A stretch of DNA of 64,000 bases from Hoeflea sp. IMCC20628 (lineage in GTDB: Bacteria > Pseudomonadota > Alphaproteobacteria > Rhizobiales > Rhizobiaceae). The position numbers and the translations under genes are program-made. Below the pieces are notes generated by a model. The model made no database searches, was not told where the DNA came from, and saw only the letters and a list, made by a program, of their open reading frames with translations. The DNA lies in the NCBI RefSeq assembly GCF_001011155.1, contig NZ_CP011479.1, forward strand, positions 2,064,501-2,128,500. The letters are read 5' to 3'. Of the stretch, positions 1-10,409 are shown in pieces. Within the stretch, counting starts at the first letter, position 1. Each line of letters starts with the position of its first letter.

Positions 1-182
1 TATTTTCCACCATCATCGGCATTCTGGTGTTTGCCGAATTCCCGGATTTCTACACCCTCGTCGGCGCCTGCATCATCATCGCCACAGGGATCTACACCAT
101 CATGCGCGAACGCACGCGCCGCCGCCAGGAAGCCGCAAAAGCAAGGGTCTCCGCCGCCGCTCCGGGCGAAGCCATGCTGTAA
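1..182 (+). CDS. EamA/DMT-family transporter, C-terminal end (partial)
   Basis: This is the last 59 codons of a gene entering from the left edge, ending in TAA. The peptide contains a hydrophobic helix with the pattern VFAEFPDFYTLVGACIIIA followed by a basic tail. That is the usual last transmembrane segment of EamA (RhaT/YdcZ-like) drug/metabolite transporters, which have ten helices in two EamA repeats and sit in the inner membrane. The substrate cannot be told from this fragment. The frame is open from base 3 and the start lies outside the window. It faces the M32 peptidase gene tail to tail with only 29 bases between them. Confidence 0.7.
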   Translation, partial: FSTIIGILVFAEFPDFYTLVGACIIIATGIYTIMRERTRRRQEAAKARVSAAAPGEAML

Positions 183-211
183 GGGCAGGGCTCGCAGGAG
201 CCCTGCGGCGG

Positions 212-1696
212 CTATTTTCCGTAGCGCGCTTTCAGGTGGGCGATGAAATGGGCCGGATTGAGCGCTTCGCCGGTGGCGTTGCGCAGGATCTCCGGCGTCG
301 AGGCGGTTGACGCCTTTGACCAGATATTGTCACGCCGCCAGGCATTGACCTGATCGAAATCACCGACCGCAATCTGCTTATCGACGTCCGGATTGGTCTT
401 CAGGATCGCCGCCCATTGCTGCGCAGCCATCAGCGCGCCCAGCGTATAGGACGGGAAATAGCCGAACGAGCCCGACGGCCAGTGCACGTCCTGCATCGGG
501 CCGTTTTTCGGGTCGTCGAGTGTGGCGATGCCGAGCGAGGCCTGCATCCTGGCGTCCCAGGCCTCCGGAAGATCCTTGACCTCAAGCCGGCCCGACAGCA
601 GATCCTGCTCGAGTTCATAGCGCAGGATCACATGCAGCGGGTAGGTGACTTCGTCGGCGTCGACCCGGATCTTGCCGCGGTTGACCTGGTGTACATGAGG
701 CAGGATATCCTCCATGGTCCAGGATTCCTTCAGATGCGCGTCGACCAGCGGCAGCGCGAAACGCCAGAAGGCAGGATTGCGGCCGATCTGCTTTTCGACA
801 AACAGGCTCTGGCTTTCATGGATCGACATGCCGCGCGCCTTGCCCGACGGCCAATGGCTCCATTGCTTTGGCAGGTTCTGCTCATATAGCCCGTGGCCTG
901 TTTCGTGCAGAATGCCCATCAGCGCCGACAGGAACTCGTCGGTGCGATAGCGTGTCGTCATTCGCACGTCGCTCGGCACCCCGCCGCAGAACGGATGATC
1001 CGATACCGACAGGCTGCCGTGGTTCATGTCGAACCCGACGGCCTGCATCATTGCAAGCCCGAGCGCCTTCTGCCGCTCCACCGGATAATCACCCGACAGC
1101 GCCTTGAGCGGCCGCTTGGCGAGCTTTTCTTCCTGAACCGAGAGAGCCTCGGGCACGAAGTCCACCAGGAACGTCTTGAGTTCAGAGAATACCGGGTTGA
1201 TGGCGGCAGTCCGGTTGCCGGGGTCAAATTGCTCCATCAGCGCATCATAGGGCTCAAGGCCAAGCACCTCGGCGCGCATCGCGGCTTCCTCGCGCATCAT
1301 CGCGACGACGTCCGCAAGCGCCGGCTGGAAAACGTCCCAGTCGCCACCGGGCCGTGCCTTGCGCCACAATTGCTCCGACTTCATGCTGGTCCGCATTTTG
1401 CGCTCGACGAAATCCGAGGGCAGGCAGGTCATGTTGATGTAGCTGCGCTCAAGCTCGCCGATGGCAATTTTCTGTTCTGCGCTGAGGTCTTCGGCCTCGG
1501 CGGCATCCAGCCAGTCGCGCACCTGCGGATCAGTGGCCTGACGATGATACATGCCAGACAATGTCGCCATCGCTTCAGCGCGGCTCTCGCCACCGCCTGG
1601 CGCCATGTTGGTTGCTTCATCTGTTCCCAGAATGGACAGCGCATGGTCGAGCGCGCTCAGAGCGCGGCAATGTTCATCAAGCTTGGCAAAGGACAT
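212..1696 (-). CDS. Carboxypeptidase M32 (Taq carboxypeptidase family)
   Basis: A cytoplasmic metallocarboxypeptidase of about 494 residues, the normal family length, that trims C-terminal residues from peptides. The zinc motif HETGH lies near residue 264 and is followed by GLYEQ. Other family blocks are visible: HPFCGG near 234, GMSIHESQS near 290, a VTYPLHVILRYELE block with the preceding IRVDADE, and the C-terminal DVHWPSGSFGYFPSY. An in-frame start 23 codons upstream exists, but the stretch it adds looks non-coding. The chosen ATG begins MSFAKLDEH and has GGAG nine bases upstream. It appears monocistronic. Confidence 0.93.
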   Translation of the reverse strand: MSFAKLDEHCRALSALDHALSILGTDEATNMAPGGGESRAEAMATLSGMYHRQATDPQVRDWLDAAEAEDLSAEQKIAIGELERSYINMTCLPSDFVERKMRTSMKSEQLWRKARPGGDWDVFQPALADVVAMMREEAAMRAEVLGLEPYDALMEQFDPGNRTAAINPVFSELKTFLVDFVPEALSVQEEKLAKRPLKALSGDYPVERQKALGLAMMQAVGFDMNHGSLSVSDHPFCGGVPSDVRMTTRYRTDEFLSALMGILHETGHGLYEQNLPKQWSHWPSGKARGMSIHESQSLFVEKQIGRNPAFWRFALPLVDAHLKESWTMEDILPHVHQVNRGKIRVDADEVTYPLHVILRYELEQDLLSGRLEVKDLPEAWDARMQASLGIATLDDPKNGPMQDVHWPSGSFGYFPSYTLGALMAAQQWAAILKTNPDVDKQIAVGDFDQVNAWRRDNIWSKASTASTPEILRNATGEALNPAHFIAHLKARYGK

Positions 1697-2076
1697 GCGG
1701 GGGAACTCCGGAGGATTGGGACTGTGATGCGAGATAGGACAACCGCTCATTGCTCGCAAGGGCAAAGCAGCGGCTGGGATGAAAGCAACCGCGCGGGCGC
1801 ATGATTGAGCGTACCCCTCTGCAGCAAAACAAAGATCGCATAAGATGGATTATGGAACTACGAGGTATGAAACCGTTGATATGTCTGACATCGCCTCAGC
1901 CTTGAGAATCACAAGAAAATCATGGGCATGCATGCGTTTTCCACCACCATGCGCGAGATTGGCTGACCGATTGACCGATGGCAAGTGTGTGTGGGACGAG
2001 AATGTGATTAAGTCCATTGGAAATAACTACACCAGATGGATTGCCACCAGCTTGGCGCGAGACAGATGAGGACTTC
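1697..2076. other. Intergenic region between two divergent genes
   Basis: About 380 bases separate the divergent M32 peptidase and CoA-transferase starts. A 74-codon open frame runs at 1845-2069 on the plus strand, but it lacks a good ribosome-binding site and resembles no family I know. The right-hand part is more A/T-rich and presumably holds the promoter of the CoA-transferase gene. I see no tRNA, repeat or clear operator. Confidence 0.5.
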
Positions 2077-3165
2077 ATGCTTGAAGGATTGCGGATCATA
2101 GAAATCGAAGGCCTTGGCCCGGCGCCGTTCGCCTGCATGATGCTGGCCGATCTCGGCGCGGACGTCATCGTGGTTCATCGCAAGAACGGCCGTCCGGCGC
2201 CGGGTATGCCGGAACGCTCGCTGATCGATCGCGGCAAACGTTCGATCGAGCTGGATTTGAAATCGGCGGACGATGTGGCGACGCTTAAGGCGCTTGTGCG
2301 TCGGTCAGAGGCGCTGGTCGAAGGATTTCGGCCCGGTGTCATGGAACGGCTTGGCCTGGGACCGGACGATCTGTCCGCGATCAACCCCGACCTTGTTTAT
2401 GGCCGCATGACCGGTTGGGGCCAGAGCGGACCGCGCGCGCAGACTGCCGGTCATGATCTCAATTATGCCTCGGTCTCCGGTGCTGCCTGGTACGCCAGCA
2501 ATCCGGGCGAAACGCCATTTACGCCGCCAACGCTGGTCGGCGATATTGGTGGTGGTGCGCTGTACCTGGTGGCAGGTATTCTGGCTGGCGTGATGGCAGC
2601 ACGTGCCGGGCGTGGCGGCACGGTGGTTGATGCGGCCATTGTCGATGGATCAGCGCATATGATGAACCTGTTGATGGCGCTGGCGCAAACTGGCGGTCTG
2701 TCGATGACGCGCGGCCAGAGCATGCTGGATGGTCCGCATTGGAGCCGCTGCTATGTCTGTGCGGATGCTGGCTATATCTCTGTACAATGTTTTGAGCCGA
2801 AATTTTATGCAGAATTTCTCTCGCGTCTCGGGCTCGGTGATGATCCCGTTTTTGCCTCGCAATTTGATGCGGCTGCATGGCCACGACAAACGGCACTGAT
2901 GGCGGGGATCTTTGCCAAACAGCCGCGCGCCCATTGGGAAGCTCTGTTTGCCGGCTCGGATGCATGCGTGGCCCCTACCCTTAATCCGCTTGAATCCGCC
3001 CTTGAGCCACACATGGCGGCACGCGGTGTCTGGCAAGATGTCGATGGCGTGCTTCAGGCTGCACCGGCGCCGCGGTTTTCCACCCGGCAGCAGACCGGTC
3101 TACGCGTTATCCCGGCGCGCGGTGAACACACCGATACTGTTCGGGATTGGCTGGAAACGGACTGA
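2077..3165 (+). CDS. CaiB/BaiF (class III) CoA-transferase, alpha-methylacyl-CoA racemase-like
   Basis: A 362-residue member of the family III CoA-transferase/racemase fold. The start MLEGLRIIEIEGLGPAPF matches the conserved N-terminus of Amacr/Mcr proteins. DLGADVI and the GDIGGGALYLVAG block, which carries the family's conserved Asp, follow. The length (about 360) and the C-terminal PAPRFS block resemble alpha-methylacyl-CoA racemase, which interconverts 2-methyl-branched acyl-CoA epimers. Longer formyl-CoA transferases are less likely. The chosen start has GATGAGG upstream; a start 20 codons earlier has weaker support. No fatty-acid genes adjoin it, so the substrate is unknown. Confidence 0.88.
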   Translation: MLEGLRIIEIEGLGPAPFACMMLADLGADVIVVHRKNGRPAPGMPERSLIDRGKRSIELDLKSADDVATLKALVRRSEALVEGFRPGVMERLGLGPDDLSAINPDLVYGRMTGWGQSGPRAQTAGHDLNYASVSGAAWYASNPGETPFTPPTLVGDIGGGALYLVAGILAGVMAARAGRGGTVVDAAIVDGSAHMMNLLMALAQTGGLSMTRGQSMLDGPHWSRCYVCADAGYISVQCFEPKFYAEFLSRLGLGDDPVFASQFDAAAWPRQTALMAGIFAKQPRAHWEALFAGSDACVAPTLNPLESALEPHMAARGVWQDVDGVLQAAPAPRFSTRQQTGLRVIPARGEHTDTVRDWLETD

Positions 3166-3242
3166 ACCCTGAAAGCGCTCACCTCGTTGAATTGGCGCCA
3201 TTTGATCCAATTCAGCCATAAGTTTGAGGGCAGGCCGGTACA

Positions 3243-3262
3243 CAGGGGCACTTTGACCCCTG
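3243..3262. terminator. Possible bidirectional terminator hairpin
   Basis: A CAGGGG/CCCCTG stem of six pairs with an eight-base loop lies between the convergent CoA-transferase and GGDEF-EAL genes. There is no U-tract on either side, so intrinsic termination is only a possibility. Confidence 0.3.
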
Positions 3263-3318
3263 CCCTTGTCGGCTGGAATGTGCGTTTTCTGGCATGAGTG
3301 TTGCCGCAGCACGGATGA

Positions 3319-5133
3319 TCAGGCGTGGCGCTTGCCTTTAGACGCGCTATCCTGCTTTTGCCCGCGCCTTTGCAGCAGGATTGTCATCTCATTCACAGGC
3401 AGCGCCTTCGAATAGAGATATCCTTGTCCAAGTACGCACCCCCGTTCCACCAGCAGATCAGCTTGCGCCAGGGTTTCGATGCCTTCCGCAATCACGCGGA
3501 TGCCCAGCCGCTTGGCGATATGGAGAATACCTTCGACAATGCCGGTGCCGACGTCCTCAGGACCCAGACGGTCAACAAAGGACTTGTCGATCTTGATGAT
3601 ATCGACAGGAACAGTAATCAGGTGGGTCAGCGATGCGAAACCGGTGCCAAAATCGTCGAGAGCGACCTTGAACCCTGCATTGCGAAGTTCGCCGATCTCA
3701 TCTGCAACTCTGTGATCTCTTCCTCCGAGATAAACCGACTCTGTCACTTCCAGAATCACGTGATGAAGCGGAACATTTTCCAGTGCGAACGCGGTTTCGA
3801 AGATTTCCTGGAGGTCAGTGCCTCTGAAATCAGCGGCCGACAGGTTGATGCCGACATGTTGAAAGGGGATGCCCAGCCGGAGCCAGTTGCCCACATCGCT
3901 ACTGATGCATTTGATCATGTTCCGCGTCAGGTTTGCCGCGACCTGGGCATCCTTGGTGGCCTCGTGAAATTGTGCCGCCGGGACGATTGTTCCGTCACTC
4001 AAGCGCATGCGCGCCAAGGCTTCAACGCCAACCACTTCCCCGGTATCGATGCGAACGATCGGTTGATACCAGGCTTCGATCCGGTCTTCTTTCAATGCCA
4101 GAGCGACATTCTTGATAGCTTCCGACCGCCTCGATATCGCAGACGCAATCCCTGCATCATAAAACGCAAAGCTCCCCCGGTTCACTTCCTTGGCATTGTA
4201 GAGAGCTATATCCGCATGATGATGGATATCGGCAACAGAACAGACTTGATCGGACCGGGCGATGCCGATTGTGGCAGTTGGCAGGATTGTGTGCCCCCCA
4301 CACACCGCTGGCTGGCCGGTCCTGGCAACGATCTGTTTGACGATCTTCTCGATCTGCGTCCGGTCGTGTTTGTCGAGAAGAACCGCAAATTCGTCGCCTC
4401 CCAGGCGATAGGCCAGCGAGGGGGCGACTGCGCTTTGCAATCGTGACGCAACTGTCGAGATCAAGTCGTCACCGGCGGCATGTCCGAATGTGTCATTGAC
4501 GGACTTGAGATTGTCGACGTCGACAAGGAGCAGCGACCAATCATCCGTCGGTCCATACGTCTTCACAGTCTCACCGAATTTTCCGCGGTTTGGCAGGCCT
4601 GTCATCGCATCGGTAAAGGCGAGGCGGCGATGCTCTTGCAATCGCTCGTGACACTCAAGTGCAATCATGCAGAGAGGCAGGCAGCCCACAACAATGTTCT
4701 GCTCCAGCTGAGTTGGTCCCCTGGGCTCGCGAAAATACAGTGCAAGTGTGCCAAGTACGGTTCCCTTGCTGCCAAAGATCGGACTGGAACAACAGGCTGG
4801 CAGCCCGAAGGACAAAGCCAGGTCCTTGTAGGATGCCCAGCGCGGATCGTTCTCGATGTCTGTGACATCGACACTATCCTGCAGAAATGCCGCCGTTCCG
4901 CAGGAGCCTACCGAGGGGCCGATGGAAAGATTGTCGAGCGCGGCCGAATATTGCTCCGGGAGACTTGGTGCGGCGCAGGGATGCAGCAGACCATTGTCAT
5001 CGAGGGTCAGGATCGAGGCATAGCAGCCGGGCAACAGCAGTTCGACCTCGCGGCAGAGACGCGTCAACATCATGCCAAGTTCGTCGCCTTGCGCGACCAT
5101 TTTGAGAATGGTGTTTTGCAGTCCGACCAGCAT
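3319..5133 (-). CDS. GAF-GGDEF-EAL cyclic-di-GMP signalling protein
   Basis: About 604 residues in three domains: an N-terminal GAF-type sensor (roughly 15-155), a diguanylate cyclase domain (165-325) with intact YRLGGDEF near 245, and an EAL phosphodiesterase domain (340-590). In the EAL domain GVEALARMR, INLSAADF, DDFGTGFASL, KIDKSFV and EGIET are all present, so both catalytic sites look functional. No RxxD inhibitory site is visible just before GGDEF. There are no transmembrane segments, so it is a soluble protein whose GAF domain probably sets the balance of c-di-GMP synthesis and breakdown. The start MLVGLQNTIL is favoured because a near-perfect AAGGAGGT lies five bases before it. The gene stands alone. 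Confidence 0.93.
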   Translation of the reverse strand: MLVGLQNTILKMVAQGDELGMMLTRLCREVELLLPGCYASILTLDDNGLLHPCAAPSLPEQYSAALDNLSIGPSVGSCGTAAFLQDSVDVTDIENDPRWASYKDLALSFGLPACCSSPIFGSKGTVLGTLALYFREPRGPTQLEQNIVVGCLPLCMIALECHERLQEHRRLAFTDAMTGLPNRGKFGETVKTYGPTDDWSLLLVDVDNLKSVNDTFGHAAGDDLISTVASRLQSAVAPSLAYRLGGDEFAVLLDKHDRTQIEKIVKQIVARTGQPAVCGGHTILPTATIGIARSDQVCSVADIHHHADIALYNAKEVNRGSFAFYDAGIASAISRRSEAIKNVALALKEDRIEAWYQPIVRIDTGEVVGVEALARMRLSDGTIVPAAQFHEATKDAQVAANLTRNMIKCISSDVGNWLRLGIPFQHVGINLSAADFRGTDLQEIFETAFALENVPLHHVILEVTESVYLGGRDHRVADEIGELRNAGFKVALDDFGTGFASLTHLITVPVDIIKIDKSFVDRLGPEDVGTGIVEGILHIAKRLGIRVIAEGIETLAQADLLVERGCVLGQGYLYSKALPVNEMTILLQRRGQKQDSASKGKRHA

Positions 5134-5326
5134 GCAAACCTCCTTGAGCGAAAGAAGCATTTAAGCCGGTCTACGTTGAAAACTGCTTAAAAAAGTGGAT
5201 CCGATTACTTGGAAAGCGCAACATCAGGGCCAAAATATAACTGGTAACAATTGACTGGACTGCCGTATTTGCCGGTAATCACCTGCGGTTTAACCGACCG
5301 GATGACGTGGCAACCGGTGGTTTCAC

Positions 5327-6151
5327 TCAATCATTCAGCTCAAATTCGATTGTCAGGCCGTCATAGGCCGGCTCGACCCGGTCCGGAGTTTCTGCGAGCA
5401 CGGTATCGTAATCAAGTGGCACATGCATATGGGTCAGGATCGCCCGCTTCGGATTGAGCTTCTCGATCCACCACAATGCCTGATCAATCGACAGATGGCT
5501 CGGATGCGGTTTGTATTGCAACGAGTCGATGATCAGCACATCGAGATTCTGAAGCTTCTCGACGGTCGGGCGCGGAAAATCGCTGACATCGCAGCAATAG
5601 GCCAGATCGCCAATGCGGAACCCCAGAGACCGGATTGACCCATGCGCCTGATCCAGCGGCTGCACCTTGATTGTACCGCCTGCTCCGGTCACCCGGATTG
5701 GCTCATCCAGCGAGGTGATCAGGGTCGGCCTGGTGATCGGCGGGTATTCGCTGCCCGGCGGTGTTTCCAGAACATAGCCGAACCCGGCACGGATGCGGGC
5801 CATGGTCTCGGGGTCGGCATGGATCGGAATCCGCGTGCGCTGCGACAGCGCAAAGCTGCGCAGATCGTCAATTCCATGCACATGATCAGCGTGGGAATGC
5901 GTGTAGAGCACCGCATCGATGTTGCGCACCCGGCTTGCGAGCATCTGGGTGCGAAAATCCGGTCCGGTGTCGACCACAATGGTGGTTTCACCACCATCGG
6001 CTCCAATCTGCCGGATCAGAAGCGCTGCGCGACTGCGGCGGTTTTTCGGGTTGTCCGGATCGCAATTGCCCCAGTCGCCATTGACCCGCGGCACCCCCGG
6101 TGACGAAGCGCAGCCCAAAATGGTGAATTGCAAACGAACCAGACCGGTCAC
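5327..6151 (-). CDS. MBL-fold metallo-hydrolase (PhnP-like)
   Basis: A 274-residue metallo-beta-lactamase-fold hydrolase. The metal motif THSHADH is at residues 84-90 and is followed by HGIDDLR. A CDVSDF block, an LIIDSLQ block and a C-terminal LTHMH complete the metal site. N-terminal GCASSPGVPR and NRRSRAALLI are typical of the PhnP/YcbL-like group acting on phosphodiesters or cyclic phosphates. No phn genes are nearby, so the function stays general. The start overlaps the tatD stop by four bases, implying translational coupling at the end of the metG-tatD run. Confidence 0.88.
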   Translation of the reverse strand: MTGLVRLQFTILGCASSPGVPRVNGDWGNCDPDNPKNRRSRAALLIRQIGADGGETTIVVDTGPDFRTQMLASRVRNIDAVLYTHSHADHVHGIDDLRSFALSQRTRIPIHADPETMARIRAGFGYVLETPPGSEYPPITRPTLITSLDEPIRVTGAGGTIKVQPLDQAHGSIRSLGFRIGDLAYCCDVSDFPRPTVEKLQNLDVLIIDSLQYKPHPSHLSIDQALWWIEKLNPKRAILTHMHVPLDYDTVLAETPDRVEPAYDGLTIEFELND

Positions 6152-6930
6152 AGCGATGGCATCTTCGAAAAGCAGCGAAAAGCGTTCTCGGTCGTAATCT
6201 TGGCCATCTCCTCGTAGGAGACGCCTTTGACTTCGGCCAGAACTTCCGCCGTGTTGACCACGTAGGATGGCTCGTTGCGCTTGCCGCGCCAGCGTTTGGG
6301 CGCAAGGTATGGCGCATCGGTTTCAACCAGCAGACGGTCCATCGGCACGGTTTTGGCGATGTCGCGCAGCTCGGTAGATTTCGGAAACGTCAGGATGCCC
6401 GAGAAGGAAACGTATCCACCAAGCGCCACCCCGGTATCTGCCAGCGCTTGCCCTGCCGAAAAGCAATGCAGAATGAAAGGGAAGGCCCCCTTCCCTGTTT
6501 CTTCGGTCAGGATGGCGGCCATGTCTTCGTCGGCGCTGCGGCTGTGGATCACCAGCGGCAGTTGCGTGCGCCGTGCCGCTTCAATGTGACGCCTGAAACC
6601 GGTCTTCTGGTCCTCGGGCTTCTGTGTGTCATAGAAATAGTCCAGACCACATTCGCCGATCGCCACCACTTTTGCATTGGCTTCGGCCAGACGCACCAGA
6701 TCATCTGCCGTCACATCGAGCTCTTCATCGGCATTGTTGGGATGGGTGCCGACAGAGCAGAAAACGCTCGGATAGCGTTCGGTCAGCGCCAGAAGTGTGT
6801 CGAGTTTCCTGACCCGGGTCGAGATTGTCACCATCTGCTTGACGCCCGCGGTGTGTGCGCGATCAACCAGTTGGTCGCGTTCGGCATCGAAATCGGCAAA
6901 ATCGAGATGGCAATGGCTGTCGATCAACAT
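6148..6930 (-). CDS. TatD family hydrolase (Mg-dependent DNase)
   Basis: A 260-residue amidohydrolase-superfamily protein. Visible metal-site motifs are DSHCHLDF at the N-terminus, GECGLDY in the first third, a central HCFS and the C-terminal ETDAPYLAP. Family members are 3'-5' exonucleases in DNA repair, and YcfH/TatD homologues typically sit beside metG and holB. I chose the ATG at 6930, which has GGAGG ten bases upstream. An in-frame GTG nine bases earlier would overlap the metG stop but lies only one base from that ribosome-binding site. It shares a transcript with metG. Confidence 0.93.
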   Translation of the reverse strand: MLIDSHCHLDFADFDAERDQLVDRAHTAGVKQMVTISTRVRKLDTLLALTERYPSVFCSVGTHPNNADEELDVTADDLVRLAEANAKVVAIGECGLDYFYDTQKPEDQKTGFRRHIEAARRTQLPLVIHSRSADEDMAAILTEETGKGAFPFILHCFSAGQALADTGVALGGYVSFSGILTFPKSTELRDIAKTVPMDRLLVETDAPYLAPKRWRGKRNEPSYVVNTAEVLAEVKGVSYEEMAKITTENAFRCFSKMPSL

Positions 6931-6935
6931 TCGGC

Positions 6936-8480
6936 TCACGCCTCCTCAGGCGCGACATAGCGCGGGAAGATCGGCGTGGGCTTGTCGATCGGTGTGCCGG
7001 CTGCAAGCCGCCCGACCTCACCAAGGGCCTTGAAATCGCGCTTGTCAGCCGGTGCGGCGACCAGATCGAGCAGCTTGCCTGCAGATTCCGGCATGAACGG
7101 CAGCAACAGGATCGAAATCTGGCGCACGGTTTCCGCCGTGACATAGAGCACGGTTTCCATCCGCGCCGGATCGGTCTTTTTCAGCGCCCAGGGCTCATGA
7201 CTGGCAAAATAGCGGTCGCCATCGGCGACGACGTCGATGATCGAGGCCAAGGCTTTGTGGATCTGGAAATTCGCCATATCGGCGCGCACGCTTGCAATCA
7301 CCGTGTCTATGGTGCTCAAAAGCGCCCTGTCGTCGTCGGTCAAGGGACCGCAGGCTGGCATCTTGCCATCGCAGTTCTTGTTGATCATCGACAAGGACCG
7401 ACTGGCGAGATTGCCAATGCCATTGGCGAGATCGGAATTGATCCGCGTGGCAATCGTTTCAGGGCTGTAGCTGCCATCCTGCCCGAACGGCACTTCGCGC
7501 ATGAAGAAATACCGAACCTGATCAAGCCCGTAGGCCTCGATCAAGGCGAACGGATCGACGACATTGCCGATCGACTTCGACATCTTCTCGCCCTTGACCA
7601 GCAAGAAACCGTGCGCGAACACTTTTGCCGGAAGCTCCAGTCCGGCCGACATCAGGAAGGCCGGCCAATAGACGGCGTGGAAGCGGACAATGTCCTTGCC
7701 GATCATGTGGACAGCAGGCCAGTAGTTCCACTTGTCTGAAGCCTCGTCAGGGAAGCCGCAGGCCGTGATGTAGTTGGTCAGCGCGTCAACCCAGACATAC
7801 ATGACATGCTTGTCATTGCCCGGTACCGGAACGCCCCAGTCAAATGTCGTGCGCGAAATCGACAGGTCTCTCAGGCCGGTTTTGACGAAGCTTGCCACTT
7901 CATTGCGCCGTTCTGCCGGCGCCACGAAATCCGGGTTTTTCTCGAACAGTTCCAGCAGCTTGTCTTCATAGGCCGACAGCCGGAAATAATAGCTTTCTTC
8001 CTCCACCCATTCGACGGGTGAGCCAAGCGGTTCGCGGCGAACACCATCTTCACCAAGTGTGGTTTCAGCCTCGTCGAAATAGGCTTCCTGCCGCACGGAA
8101 TACCAGCCGCCATAATTGCCCAGATAGATATCGCCATTGGCTTCCATCCGGCGCCACAATTCCTGCACGGAAAGCTTGTGACGCTCTTCGGTGGTGCGGA
8201 TGAAATCATCATTGGAGCAGTTGAGCTGAACCAGCATGTCGCGGAACACGGCTGAGTTCTTGTCCGCGAGCTCAATGGGCTCGATGCCTTCCTTCTCGGC
8301 GGTCTGCTGCATCTTCTGGCCGTGTTCGTCGGTGCCCGAAAGAAAGAACACATCCTTGCCGTCCAGCCGCTGGAACCGCGCAACAACATCCGTTGCGATC
8401 GCCGTGTAGGCATGGCCGATATGCGGCACCCCGTTGGGATAGAAGATCGGTGTGGTGATGTAATAGCGTTCGGTGTTCAT
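6936..8480 (-). CDS. metG: Methionyl-tRNA synthetase
   Basis: A 514-residue class I aminoacyl-tRNA synthetase that charges tRNA-Met. The ATP-binding signatures are HIGH at residues 20-23 and KMSKS at 299-303. The N-terminal start [12 protein letters not shown] is typical. The length fits the short MetG form without the C-terminal tRNA-binding extension, as in other Rhizobiales. [10 protein letters not shown] is taken as the start because GAAGG lies six bases upstream; an upstream in-frame start adds 17 residues outside the family. tatD follows directly. Confidence 0.97.
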   Translation of the reverse strand: MNTERYYITTPIFYPNGVPHIGHAYTAIATDVVARFQRLDGKDVFFLSGTDEHGQKMQQTAEKEGIEPIELADKNSAVFRDMLVQLNCSNDDFIRTTEERHKLSVQELWRRMEANGDIYLGNYGGWYSVRQEAYFDEAETTLGEDGVRREPLGSPVEWVEEESYYFRLSAYEDKLLELFEKNPDFVAPAERRNEVASFVKTGLRDLSISRTTFDWGVPVPGNDKHVMYVWVDALTNYITACGFPDEASDKWNYWPAVHMIGKDIVRFHAVYWPAFLMSAGLELPAKVFAHGFLLVKGEKMSKSIGNVVDPFALIEAYGLDQVRYFFMREVPFGQDGSYSPETIATRINSDLANGIGNLASRSLSMINKNCDGKMPACGPLTDDDRALLSTIDTVIASVRADMANFQIHKALASIIDVVADGDRYFASHEPWALKKTDPARMETVLYVTAETVRQISILLLPFMPESAGKLLDLVAAPADKRDFKALGEVGRLAAGTPIDKPTPIFPRYVAPEEA

Positions 8481-8587
8481 GGTCGCCTTCAGATGCAATG
8501 TCTTTACGAGGATCCGCATGCTGATCCGCATTTGTCGTCGTCATAAGCGATAATGCCGTCTGATGCCATGCCCCTGTGCGCTGTGAT

Positions 8588-9607
8588 CTACCCGAAAAAC
8601 AGCGAAAACACGTGCAGCACCGTCTGCTTGCGGTCGAGATTGTAAGCCGCAGCCGTGGCAAAATGCTCAACCAGCACGGTTGAAAGATTTGCCAGCCGGT
8701 CGGCTTCCGCCAAATCGCCAGATACGCCGGCCTGACTGGCCATGACCCGAACCCGGTCGACAGCCAGTTCGGTGAAGAAATGGTAGGCCACGTCGCGGTC
8801 TCGAGCGGCCAGCGTTTCGGCCAGCTTGTATATCGGCTCGCGGTTGTCGAGGCTGCCACGTTCGAGAATGTCGACGAAAGCCTCGGCAATGTCGACGCCG
8901 CCATAATTTCTCAGCATCAACGCCCGCGCCACACTGCCTTCGCTCAACTGGATGATCGAATCGGTTTCGCCAGGCGCGGCGCCAAGATGGCCAAGCGCAA
9001 GGTCCAGATCCGGCGCCGAAAGCGGCTGCAACCTGAGTGACAGGCAGCGCGAGCGGATGGTCGGCAAAAGCCGCCCCGGTGTATGCGACAACACCAGGAA
9101 TAGGGCGCGCTTTGGCGGCTCTTCGAGGATCTTGAGAATGGCATTGGCGGCGTTGCGGTTGAGATCGTCAGCCGGATCTATGATGGCGATCCGCCAGTTT
9201 CCGGTTCCCGATGTCTGGCCAAAAAATTTGGACGAGCGGCGCACCTCGTCGACTGTGATGACGGATTTGACCTTGCCGGTCTTCTCGTCCACCGGACGGG
9301 CCAGATGCAGCACATTGTGGGAGGCGCCGCTGGCGATCTGACGGCCAACCGCATCATCGGGATCAGGGTCAGCAATATGTTCGGGGGCGGCGAGCGGATC
9401 GGGATAGGTCAGCACATGGTGGGCGAAGCGGTAGGCCAGTGTTGCCTTGCCGATCCCTTCCGCGCCTTCGATCAGAATCGCATGGTGCATCCGCCCGGAC
9501 CGGTAAGCATTGGCCAGAAACGTCTGGGCAGGGTCATGGCCGAAAAGCGCCGTGTTGCGTTCAGGCGGTATGGCGCCCTCCAGCAAACCCGGTTGCGCAT
9601 CTTTCAT
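8588..9607 (-). CDS. holB: DNA polymerase III subunit delta'
   Basis: A 339-residue AAA+ clamp-loader subunit. It has GHDPAQTFL near the start, a Walker-A-like GAEGIGK, an [14 protein letters not shown] block and the LLPTIRSRC sensor region. In the clamp loader this subunit helps load the beta clamp during replication. The start overlaps the tmk stop by four bases (ATGA), so the two are translationally coupled. The tmk-holB-metG-tatD order is common in alphaproteobacteria and supports the call. Confidence 0.95.
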   Translation of the reverse strand: MKDAQPGLLEGAIPPERNTALFGHDPAQTFLANAYRSGRMHHAILIEGAEGIGKATLAYRFAHHVLTYPDPLAAPEHIADPDPDDAVGRQIASGASHNVLHLARPVDEKTGKVKSVITVDEVRRSSKFFGQTSGTGNWRIAIIDPADDLNRNAANAILKILEEPPKRALFLVLSHTPGRLLPTIRSRCLSLRLQPLSAPDLDLALGHLGAAPGETDSIIQLSEGSVARALMLRNYGGVDIAEAFVDILERGSLDNREPIYKLAETLAARDRDVAYHFFTELAVDRVRVMASQAGVSGDLAEADRLANLSTVLVEHFATAAAYNLDRKQTVLHVFSLFFG

Positions 9608-10314
9608 ATCTTTCGATCCTGCGCCGGCGCGCCGGTCTCGCTGGTATCGAGCACGGGCTCAACAGCGGCCAGGATCGCAAGCGCCACTCCATCCTGCGAT
9701 CGGCTGGCATCAATCAGTTTGCAGCGGTCCGGCTCTTTCTGGGTCAATTCAAGAAAAGCCTCGCGGCGTTTTTCGTGGGTCGACAGTTCCTCTTTTTCGA
9801 AACGGTCGGGGACTGCGTCCTTGTTCTCGCGCGCCTTGGCGCGGCGCAAACCGGTTTCGGCCGGCAAATCCAGCACCAGCGTCAGGTCGGGCGTCATGCC
9901 ATTGATGGCAATACGTTCGAGATTGCGGATGAATTGCGGCTCGAGATTGCCTGTCACCCCCTGATAGACCCGGCTTGAATCCATAAACCGGTCGCAAAGA
10001 ACGATGGTCCCCTGATCAACTGCAGGACGGATCACCTCTTCGACATGATCGCTGCGCGCGGCGGCAAACAGCATGGCCTCCATGCGAACGCCGAATTCTT
10101 CCGCCGCACCGGACAGCAGTACATGCCGCACGGCCTCTGCGCCGAGCGAACCGCCGGGTTCACGCGTGACCAGCACATCATGCCCGCGGCGGCGCAGCAT
10201 ATCGGCCAGCCGATGGATCTGGGTCGACTTGCCGACCCCCTCCCCGCCTTCAAAGGTTATGAAGCGCCCTGTGCTTTTCGTCACGTTCTGCTTTCCCGGC
10301 CATTTGACGCGCAT
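9604..10314 (-). CDS. tmk: Thymidylate kinase
   Basis: A kinase of about 236 residues that phosphorylates dTMP to dTDP. The P-loop [11 protein letters not shown], the TREPGG substrate motif and [12 protein letters not shown] are all intact. The start is uncertain. The ATG at 10314 adds ten poorly conserved residues and has a weak ribosome-binding site. A GTG at 10284 gives [14 protein letters not shown], with GGGAAAG a few bases upstream, and may be the true start. It is followed by holB with a four-base overlap. Confidence 0.95.
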   Translation of the reverse strand: MRVKWPGKQNVTKSTGRFITFEGGEGVGKSTQIHRLADMLRRRGHDVLVTREPGGSLGAEAVRHVLLSGAAEEFGVRMEAMLFAAARSDHVEEVIRPAVDQGTIVLCDRFMDSSRVYQGVTGNLEPQFIRNLERIAINGMTPDLTLVLDLPAETGLRRAKARENKDAVPDRFEKEELSTHEKRREAFLELTQKEPDRCKLIDASRSQDGVALAILAAVEPVLDTSETGAPAQDRKI

Positions 10315-10409
10315 TGAGCGCCCGAAGCCTGTTGATGAATCTCCCCGGCATAACCGGATCGTTCGTGTCTAGAGCATTTTGGTTTGGAAATGAACGCTTG
10401 CAAGGCCAG

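Noticed and set aside
893-1804. Long plus-strand open frame opposite the M32 peptidase
   Set aside because: It is the antisense shadow of a clearly conserved gene in GC-rich DNA, with no family resemblance and no ribosome-binding site.
1845-2069. Small plus-strand frame of 74 codons
   Set aside because: No ribosome-binding site, no family and no conserved pattern; probably promoter DNA.
3325-4446. 373-codon plus-strand frame opposite the GGDEF-EAL gene
   Set aside because: Antisense to intact GGDEF and EAL motifs; codon use and peptide look random.
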